Shown here in pieces: positions 59,581 through 64,000 of a stretch of 64,000 bases of DNA; the first letter of the stretch is position 1, and each line of letters opens with the position of its first letter. Made by a program: the position numbers and the translations under genes. This DNA is from Desulforapulum sp963675615 (GTDB taxonomy: Bacteria; Desulfobacterota; Desulfobacteria; Desulfobacterales; Desulfobacteraceae). The notes beneath the pieces were generated by a model that had not been told where the DNA came from, searched no databases, and saw only the letters and a program-made list of their open reading frames with translations. The stretch is from positions 1,488,001-1,552,000 of the forward strand of contig CAXXTD010000001.1 of NCBI GenBank assembly GCA_963675615.2. The letters run 5' to 3'.

Positions 59581-61721
59581 AAAAATTCGATAAAACCAAA
59601 CTTCTGGTAGTGGCGGCCATGGCGGCAATGGTGGTCTGTTTTTATCTCTTTGATTTAAAGACATATGTTTCCCTGGGTTTCATGCGCGACAGCCTGGATC
59701 TCCTCCAGGCCTATTACGCCAGCCACCGGATGGCTGCCATAGCGGCCTACATGGCCGCCTACATGGCCATGGCAGCCCTGTCCCTGCCCGGGGCCACCAT
59801 GCTCACCCTGCTGGGTGGGGCCTTGTTCGGTACCCTCCTGGGAACGGTCCTGGTCTCGTTTGCCAGCACCATCGGCGCAACCCTTGCGTTTCTGGTATCA
59901 CGGTTTCTGTTCCGGGAGGCCGTGCAGCGACGGTTCAGGGATAAACTTGCCACCATCAACAGGGGGGTGGAGCGGGACGGGGGGTTTTATCTGTTCACCC
60001 TTCGCCTGGTGCCGATTTTTCCCTTTTTCATCATCAATCTGGTCATGGGCGTAACACCCATCCCACTGTCCCGGTATTACGCGGCAAGCCAGATCGGGAT
60101 GCTGCCGGCCACCCTTGTCTATGTCAATGCCGGCACCCAGCTTGCCGGACTTGAATCCATCCAGGGCATCCTGTCGTTCAAGCTCATGGCAGCCTTTGCC
60201 CTGCTCGGCCTCTTCCCCCTGGCAGCCAGAAAAGCCGCAGCCATGATCCAGACAAAAAAACAGCTGGCCCCCTACCCGCGACCCCGTCAGTTCATGTACA
60301 ACCTTGTGGTGATCGGGGCAGGATCTGCAGGGCTTGTATCCTCGTACATTGCCGCCACGGTCAGGGCCAGGGTGGCCCTTGTCGAGGCGGACAAAATGGG
60401 AGGCGACTGCCTGAACACAGGTTGTGTGCCCAGCAAAGCGCTCATCCGAAGTGCAAAAATCGTGGCCCAGGCCGCAAAGGCCCAGGCCTATGGGCTTGAA
60501 CGGGCAGAGCTGACCGTTGATTTTCCCAGGGTCATGGCGCGGGTCCATAACATCATCCGGACCGTTGCGCCCCACGATTCCGTGGAGCGCTACACCCGGC
60601 TTGGGGTGGAGTGCATCAAGGGAAGGGCAGAAATTGTTTCCCCCTGGGAGGTGGAGGTCAACGGCAGGCGTCTCACCACACGAAACATCATCATTGCCAC
60701 CGGCGCCCGCCCCATGGTACCCGACCTCCCCGGACTTTCAACCGTTGATTACCTCACGTCGGACACGGTCTGGCAGCTGACAACCCTTCCCGGACGGCTC
60801 CTGGTTCTTGGCGGCGGCCCCATTGGATGCGAGCTCTCCCAGGCATTTGCCCGGCTGGGTTCAAAGGTGACCCTGGTCCAGCGGGGACCACGGATATTGA
60901 AACGGGAAGATCCCGAGGTGTCTGAACTGATCCGGGAAACCTTCCAGAACGAAGGCGTTCAGGTGCTCACCGACCACTCCGCCAGAGAAATCATTCACAC
61001 GGACCCGGGACCGGTCCTGGTGTGCGACCATGGGGGCGTGGACAGACACATCGGCTTTGACACCCTCCTCATTGCCCTGGGACGGGTTGCCAACACCCGG
61101 GGGATGGGACTTGAAACCCTTGGGGTGAAGATATCGGACCAGGGGAAAATCCGGGCCGGTCGTTTCATGGAGACCAATTTCCCCAACATATTCTGTGCCG
61201 GCGACGTGGCAGGGCCCTACCAGTTTACCCATGTTGCGGCCCATCAGTCCTGGTATGCCACCGTGAACGCCCTGTTTGGGATGTTCAAGCGGTTCCGGGT
61301 GGATTACAGCGTTATCCCCTGGGCCACCTACACCGACCCTGAGGTGGCCCGGGTGGGCTTGAGTGAGAGTGAGGCAAAACAACGGGGAATCGACCATGAG
61401 GTCACGGTTTACAACATCGAAGATCTGGACAGGGCCATCACCGATTCCGAAGCCCGGGGATTTGTAAAGGTCATCACCCCACCCGGCAAGGACCGGATAC
61501 TGGGCGTCACCATCGTGGGCAGCCATGCCGGTGACACCATTGCCGAGTTTGTTCTGGCCATGGGCCACGGTCTCGGACTCAACAAGATCCTCGGCACCAT
61601 CCATATCTACCCGACCCTGGCCGAGGCCAACAAATACGCGGCAGGCCAGTGGAAAAAGGCCCATGCCCCGGAACGACTCCTTGCCTGGGTCGCACGGTTC
61701 CACAGGTTCATGCGCAGGTGA
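59577..61721 (+). CDS. TVP38/TMEM64 membrane domain fused to a flavin disulfide oxidoreductase
   Basis: A 714-residue fusion. Residues 1-~220 are a TVP38/DedA-type membrane domain with five or six helices and the SNARE-associated signature ALSLPGATMLTLLGGALFG and RLVPIFPFFIINLVMGV. Residues ~240-714 are a class I pyridine nucleotide-disulfide reductase: FAD loop VVIGAGSAGLVSS, redox CLNTGC (Cys 278 and 283), NAD loop VLGGGPIGCELSQAF, and the dimerisation domain with HIYPTLAEA. Its C terminus has the HxxPxxxE His-Glu region of the mercuric reductase/lipoamide dehydrogenase branch. The disulfide partner is unknown. It may face a thiol at the membrane. Confidence 0.92.
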   Translation: MKKFDKTKLLVVAAMAAMVVCFYLFDLKTYVSLGFMRDSLDLLQAYYASHRMAAIAAYMAAYMAMAALSLPGATMLTLLGGALFGTLLGTVLVSFASTIGATLAFLVSRFLFREAVQRRFRDKLATINRGVERDGGFYLFTLRLVPIFPFFIINLVMGVTPIPLSRYYAASQIGMLPATLVYVNAGTQLAGLESIQGILSFKLMAAFALLGLFPLAARKAAAMIQTKKQLAPYPRPRQFMYNLVVIGAGSAGLVSSYIAATVRARVALVEADKMGGDCLNTGCVPSKALIRSAKIVAQAAKAQAYGLERAELTVDFPRVMARVHNIIRTVAPHDSVERYTRLGVECIKGRAEIVSPWEVEVNGRRLTTRNIIIATGARPMVPDLPGLSTVDYLTSDTVWQLTTLPGRLLVLGGGPIGCELSQAFARLGSKVTLVQRGPRILKREDPEVSELIRETFQNEGVQVLTDHSAREIIHTDPGPVLVCDHGGVDRHIGFDTLLIALGRVANTRGMGLETLGVKISDQGKIRAGRFMETNFPNIFCAGDVAGPYQFTHVAAHQSWYATVNALFGMFKRFRVDYSVIPWATYTDPEVARVGLSESEAKQRGIDHEVTVYNIEDLDRAITDSEARGFVKVITPPGKDRILGVTIVGSHAGDTIAEFVLAMGHGLGLNKILGTIHIYPTLAEANKYAAGQWKKAHAPERLLAWVARFHRFMRR

Positions 61722-61803
61722 GTCAGCGGCACAGCTCCCAGAGGGACCAATCAATCTGCTGTTTTTCGAACACGGATTTGAATGATAATTTTAATATTAA
61801 TGT

Positions 61804-61832
61804 TTGACGAATTAAACTTTCGCAGATACAAA
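61804..61832 (+). promoter_or_regulatory. Candidate promoter for the ferredoxin-rubrerythrin-cytochrome genes
   Basis: TTGACG at 61804-61809, a 17-base spacer and TACAAA at 61827-61832. An A+T-rich stretch precedes it. It is 73 bases before the ferredoxin start. Confidence 0.45.
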
Positions 61833-61904
61833 TAGAAAGAATGTTAGCAATCGTGTTTTATCAACCTGGATGTGTCTTTAACGTATGACAAAAGGAGACG
61901 ATCA

Positions 61905-62099
61905 ATGAAAGTGAAGGTTACTGAACAGTGCATGGGCGACAGACACTGCAACGAACTGTGTGCAGAGGTGTTTGAGTATGATGAGGATCAGCTTCGTTCC
62001 ACGGTTAAATTTGACGTAATCCCGAAACATCTGGAGGGTATTGTTCGCCAGGCAGCCGCAGAATGCGGTGCCGACGCCATTGAAATCATAGAAGATTAA
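61905..62099 (+). CDS. Small single-cluster ferredoxin with Asp at the second ligand position
   Basis: A 64-residue ferredoxin with Cys 9, Cys 15, Cys 19 and Cys 54. The position of the normal second cysteine is Asp 12 (CMGDRHCNELC), the same arrangement as the Asp ligand of Pyrococcus furiosus ferredoxin, which binds 4Fe-4S or 3Fe-4S. The prolines that usually follow Cys 19 and Cys 54 are replaced by Ala and Gly. ATG 61905 has AAAGGAG; an upstream frame extension is not needed. It precedes rubrerythrin by 13 bases. Confidence 0.88.
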   Translation: MKVKVTEQCMGDRHCNELCAEVFEYDEDQLRSTVKFDVIPKHLEGIVRQAAAECGADAIEIIED

Positions 62100-62112
62100 A
62101 TCGGAGACACCC

Positions 62113-62688
62113 ATGGTTGCATTTCGGGAGAGCAAAACGGCAAAAAATCTGCTGATCTCCTACTCGCTGGAAACCCAGGCCCGGACCCGGTACAATTTCT
62201 TTGCCGACCGGGCCCGGAGTGACGGGTACATCCAGATTGCCCGGATATTTGACGAAACCGCCGAGCAGGAGTGCGAGCACGCCCTGCGGTTTTTCAAGTT
62301 TTTCAACGGCGGAGACCTGGAGATCTCCTGGACCTTTCCGGCAGGGGTGATCCAGGATACCCGTTCCAACCTTTTGTCTGCCGCAGATCTGGAACACCTT
62401 GTTCACACGAAAACCTATCCGGGATTTGCAAAGATCGCATTGGACGAAGGATTTCAACGGGCGGCAGAGACCCTGAACGCCATCAGTGTGGCTGAACGCC
62501 ACCATGAAACGATCTACCGGCAGCTTGCGGGAAATCTTGCCCGTGACCGGGCGTTCAGGCGCTCGGAAGAAAAACAGTGGCGCTGTCTGGGATGTGGTTA
62601 CATCCACACGGGAGAAGGGGCTCCGGAAAAATGTCCTGCCTGCGTCAAGCCTGTTGGGTATTTTGAGTTATTGTGCGAGAACTGGTAA
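62113..62688 (+). CDS. Rubrerythrin
   Basis: A 191-residue rubrerythrin. A four-helix diiron domain (ETQARTRYNFFADRARSD, ETAEQECEHALRFFKFF, AERHHETIYRQLAGN) is followed by a C-terminal rubredoxin-like Fe(Cys)4 domain with CLGCGYIHTGEGAPEKCPAC. It reduces hydrogen peroxide in anaerobes. The ferredoxin just upstream could supply electrons, which is inference from the operon. Confidence 0.95.
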   Translation: MVAFRESKTAKNLLISYSLETQARTRYNFFADRARSDGYIQIARIFDETAEQECEHALRFFKFFNGGDLEISWTFPAGVIQDTRSNLLSAADLEHLVHTKTYPGFAKIALDEGFQRAAETLNAISVAERHHETIYRQLAGNLARDRAFRRSEEKQWRCLGCGYIHTGEGAPEKCPACVKPVGYFELLCENW

Positions 62689-62707
62689 AACAAACACAGG
62701 AGAACAG

Positions 62708-63052
62708 ATGAAAACAGTCAAGATAGCGATCATGGGTCTTGCCATGGTGGTATCCGTTGCCGTGGTCGGAGTTGCTGCAAACAGCATGGGAGCAGAAAAA
62801 TTTTCCCTGGACGGCGGCGGCAAGGGGGCGATTGATTTCCCCCACAAGCTTCACCAGAAAACCCTGGGCGACTGCAAGGCCTGCCATGACATCTTTCCCA
62901 AGGAGATCGGGGCCATAAAAGAGATGAAGGCCCAGAAGACTCTGAAACGCAAGCAGGTTATGAACGGCACATGCATCGCCTGCCACAAGGCATACAAGGC
63001 TGAAGGCAAAAAATTCGGGCCGATACGCTGCAACGAATGCCATAAACGATGA
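62708..63052 (+). CDS. Three-haem periplasmic cytochrome c (c7 type)
   Basis: A 114-residue protein with a signal peptide (KTVKIAIMGLAMVVSVAVVG, likely cleaved near ANSMGA) and three CxxCH haem sites: CKACH at 56-60, CIACH at 89-93 and CNECH at 108-112. His 46 and 49 can serve as axial ligands. The size and three motifs fit the cytochrome c7 subgroup of class III cytochromes, which carry electrons in the periplasm of Desulfobacterota. ATG 62708 has CAGGAG upstream. A longer frame reaching back into rubrerythrin is rejected. Confidence 0.92.
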   Translation: MKTVKIAIMGLAMVVSVAVVGVAANSMGAEKFSLDGGGKGAIDFPHKLHQKTLGDCKACHDIFPKEIGAIKEMKAQKTLKRKQVMNGTCIACHKAYKAEGKKFGPIRCNECHKR

Positions 63053-63066
63053 TCTGATACCCCAAG

Positions 63067-63089
63067 GGGACAGATACCGGGTCTGTCCC
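63067..63089. terminator. Inverted repeat between the convergent cytochrome and desaturase genes
   Basis: GGGACAGA (63067-63074) pairs with TCTGTCCC (63082-63089) around a seven-base loop. No T-run follows, but it sits between two convergent stops and probably serves both. Confidence 0.5.
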
Positions 63090-63092
63090 TGA

Positions 63093-64000
63093 TCAGTTAA
63101 ACCCAACCATGTCCCGGCCCTCCTCATCCCAGAGTTTCACCCGGAGGCAGCCAAGGCTTTCCCCCATGGTTATTGGCTCTTTGGCCTGCAGGGCCGGAAT
63201 GGCACCATAGCATCGCTTGAGATTATAGTTCGGAATTCGAGGGCTCAGATGATGGACGTGGTGAAAACCGATGCTGCCTGACAGCCAGTCAAAAACGGCC
63301 GGCAGCTGATAAAACGAACTTCCCCGCATGGCCGCATCCAGGGGAGTCCATTCCCCTTGCCTTGCCCAGTAGTTCCCCTTGAACTGGTGCTGAACATAGA
63401 AAAGCCAGACGCCAGCCATTGCGGCCATCCACAGCACGGGAATCTGAATCATGAGATAGGTTTTCCAGCCCATCACCCCCCATGCCCCCCCAGCCACGGC
63501 AAGGATGAGAATGTCGGTCAGGAGAACGCTCCTGAGGGCCCTGGGACCTGCTCCCCGGGTCGGGAACCGGTTGCCCACAAGAAAACTGAACAGGGAACCT
63601 ATGCCCATCAGCACAAGGGGATTGCGGTAAATCCGGTACTGCAGCCGGACAAGGAGCGGTGCAGACTCATATTCCTTGAGGGTCATGGTCCAGATGTCGC
63701 CCACCCCCCGGGCATCCAGGTTGGAACAGGTCCCGTGGTGGCGGATGTGGCTGTAACGCCAGTCCTCATAGGCGGTGAACACCAGCACCCCCAGAAAATG
63801 GCCCCAGAAGGTGTTGGCACCCCTGGAGACAAAAAAAGAACCATGGACACAGTCGTGGAACAGGATAAACATCCTCACCATGAACCCTGCTGCAGCAACG
63901 GCCAAGGCCAGGATCAGGGCATACCCATAGCCGCGCTGAACGGTTTGAATCATCAGAAACCACAGGAAAAAATAGGGAACAAGCGTGGTGCTCAGCTGCC
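63093..64000 (-). CDS. Fatty acid desaturase, 5' end beyond the window
   Basis: A minus-strand membrane desaturase, at least 302 residues. The frame stays open through the window edge, reading TTLVPYFFLWFL before the first in-window Met at 63953. Histidine boxes are FHDCVHGS, HIRHHGT and HHVHHLSPR, with four or more hydrophobic helices between. Such enzymes need O2 and an electron donor; in a strict anaerobe the gene may serve at oxic interfaces or act on another substrate (beta-carotene hydroxylase/ketolase types share the boxes). Its start lies to the right of the window. Confidence 0.88.
   Translation of the reverse strand, partial: QLSTTLVPYFFLWFLMIQTVQRGYGYALILALAVAAAGFMVRMFILFHDCVHGSFFVSRGANTFWGHFLGVLVFTAYEDWRYSHIRHHGTCSNLDARGVGDIWTMTLKEYESAPLLVRLQYRIYRNPLVLMGIGSLFSFLVGNRFPTRGAGPRALRSVLLTDILILAVAGGAWGVMGWKTYLMIQIPVLWMAAMAGVWLFYVQHQFKGNYWARQGEWTPLDAAMRGSSFYQLPAVFDWLSGSIGFHHVHHLSPRIPNYNLKRCYGAIPALQAKEPITMGESLGCLRVKLWDEEGRDMVGFN

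Noticed and set aside
62486..62707. N-terminal extension of the cytochrome c back into the rubrerythrin gene
   Set aside because: It is in another phase of rubrerythrin and would bury the signal peptide; ATG 62708 has its own ribosome site.
1..64000. Search by eye for CRISPR arrays, tRNA, rRNA, insertion sequences and an origin
   Set aside because: No regularly spaced repeats, cloverleaf-like segments, transposase genes or DnaA-box clusters were seen; the rpmH block alone is not enough to claim an origin.

Overview
The window looks like chromosome from a strictly anaerobic, sulfate-reducing member of the Desulfobacterota (Desulfobacteraceae-like). This is inferred from the gene content: a DVU_155x-type maturation cluster with a probable selenocysteine radical SAM protein, a complete Na+-translocating NADH:quinone reductase operon, a ThiC-like benzimidazole synthase next to cobT under a cobalamin riboswitch, Na+-pumping decarboxylase subunits, a three-haem periplasmic cytochrome c, rubrerythrin, and the classical rpmH-rnpA-yidD-yidC-jag-mnmE block. 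I see no insertion sequences, prophage genes, CRISPR arrays, rRNA or tRNA. Most of the window is dense core-type chromosome.

Layout. 1-4.5 kb (+): tail of an unidentified protein, a radical SAM protein whose reading frame continues through an in-frame UGA, an AMP-dependent CoA ligase-like protein, XdhC and a MobA-like nucleotidyltransferase; these look like maturation factors for a molybdenum hydroxylase. 4.4-11.4 kb (-): nqrABCDEF followed closely by an HD-domain gene and a histidine phosphatase. NqrA keeps two complete 4Fe-4S motifs. 11.6-14.1 kb (-): cysK, cysE and a ferritin-like protein. 14.3-17.8 kb: tatD, a MoxR/VWA pair and tatA. 18.0-22.5 kb (+): glnD-glnB-glnA behind a sigma-54 type promoter, closed by a strong terminator. 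22.6-24.8 kb: lysine 2,3-aminomutase and an 850-base gene-poor stretch. 24.8-28.7 kb: an MFS transporter, a GspA/GspB pair and a broken cyclic-nucleotide-binding gene.

29.0-33.3 kb: cobalamin riboswitch, terminator, bzaF-like gene and cobT (lower-ligand synthesis and activation for cobamides), then asnS on the other strand. 33.4-45.9 kb (+): a TIGR03960-type radical SAM protein, RNase G, the rpmH-to-mnmE block with a jag/khpB gene split between two frames, then small cysteine-cluster, PrmA-like, YqaA and EcsC genes. 45.9-50.7 kb (-): a BMP-type ABC uptake system, probably for nucleosides. 51-53.8 kb (+): a cyclic-nucleotide-binding protein with OadG, OadB and an enoyl-CoA hydratase.

53.8-57.1 kb (+): a polyamine block with a tandem-domain AdoMet decarboxylase, a spermidine synthase fused to a GNAT acetyltransferase, and a DUF2156 protein. 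57.2-61.7 kb: a radical SAM protein, an alpha/beta hydrolase, and a TVP38 membrane domain fused to a flavin disulfide reductase. 61.9-63.1 kb (+): ferredoxin, rubrerythrin and cytochrome c, a likely oxygen-defence unit. The window ends inside a fatty acid desaturase on the minus strand.

The observations I rate highest are the UGA-containing radical SAM gene, the riboswitch-bzaF-cobT unit, the Rnf-like iron-sulfur motifs in NqrA, the split jag gene with an A AAA AAC heptamer, and the SpeD/SpeE-GNAT/DUF2156 polyamine block.
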